Shown: piece by piece, positions 5,033-5,076 of the stretch
Position numbering within the stretch: the first letter of the stretch is position 1
Layout of the letters: each line of letters starts with the position of its first letter
Source of the DNA: Syntrophaceae bacterium UBA6252
Lineage (GTDB): Bacteria > Desulfobacterota > Syntrophia > Syntrophales > UBA6807
DNA length: 5,076 bases
Assembly (NCBI GenBank): GCA_002441265.1
Contig: DJVQ01000048.1
Coordinates: 11,078 to 16,153 of the forward strand
Direction of reading: 5' to 3'
Program-made: the position numbers and the translations under genes
The notes under the pieces: generated by a model
What the model was told of the DNA's origin: nothing
The model's database searches: none
What the model saw: the letters and a program-made list of their open reading frames with translations, nothing else

Positions 5033-5076
5033 AAAGGCCAATTCAATACTTTTTCGAACGGCAAAGGAAAAAGCTC
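5020..5076 (+). repeat. Truncated second copy of the dispersed palindromic repeat
   Basis: These 57 bases align without gaps to 1795-1851, identical at 50 positions, including TTCGAACGGCAAAG and AAAAAGCTC. The copy runs off the window edge, so its length and far end cannot be seen. Its outer boundary (GACGAACTCG) is closer to the copy at 1-28 than to the one at 1795. It abuts the promoter of the zinc operon. Confidence 0.8.

Noticed and set aside
1..5076. CRISPR arrays, tRNA or rRNA genes, toxin-antitoxin or phage defence genes
   Set aside because: No regularly spaced short repeats, no tRNA-like or rRNA-like sequence, and no such gene products were seen on either strand.

Overview
The window is GC-rich bacterial DNA, dense in genes. 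It holds three transcription blocks and three copies (one whole, two cut by the window edges) of a small dispersed palindromic repeat. Gene content (a cobalamin-domain protein, a zinc-ribbon/Coa1-like membrane protein, a high-affinity zinc importer with its own Fur-family regulator), the codon bias towards G/C and the style of the repeat suggest a Desulfobacterota/deltaproteobacterial (possibly Syntrophales-like) genome. That placement is inference from general impression and was not tested.

Layout. (1) Positions 1-28: the cut end of a repeat copy, followed by about 90 bases of GC-rich non-coding DNA. (2) Positions 121-1157, minus strand: a two-gene unit. A zinc-ribbon/transmembrane/Coa1-like protein comes first, followed by a small exported protein of unknown function. 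(3) Positions 1158-1325: a divergent intergenic region with a good sigma-70-type promoter for the rightward gene. (4) Positions 1326-1733, plus strand: a single-domain protein with the B12-binding fold of the methylmalonyl-CoA mutase small subunit, in which several cobalamin-contact motifs are degenerate. (5) Positions 1734-1959: a convergent intergenic region almost filled by one complete 162-bp copy of the repeat, ending three bases from the znuB stop codon. (6) Positions 1960-4903, minus strand: a tightly packed operon in the order Fur-family regulator, znuA, znuC, znuB. (7) Positions 4904-5076: operon leader, a candidate operator, an extended -10 promoter and a second, truncated repeat copy whose terminal sequence could supply the -35 region.

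How the genes work together. ZnuA (periplasmic binding protein with a His-rich loop), ZnuC (ATPase) and ZnuB (permease) form a complete cluster A-I metal importer, most likely for zinc. The Fur-family protein made from the first cistron is the obvious candidate zinc sensor (Zur) controlling its own operon through a TGCAA-N5-TTGCA element in the leader. Adjacent cistrons overlap by 4 bp (ATGA) or abut, so translation is probably coupled. The gene pair at 121-1157 and the B12-fold protein have no visible functional link to zinc uptake.

No convincingly new multi-gene system is visible. The points most worth a second look are the dispersed repeat and its position relative to gene ends and the zur promoter, the degenerate B12 domain, and the unusual operator placement.
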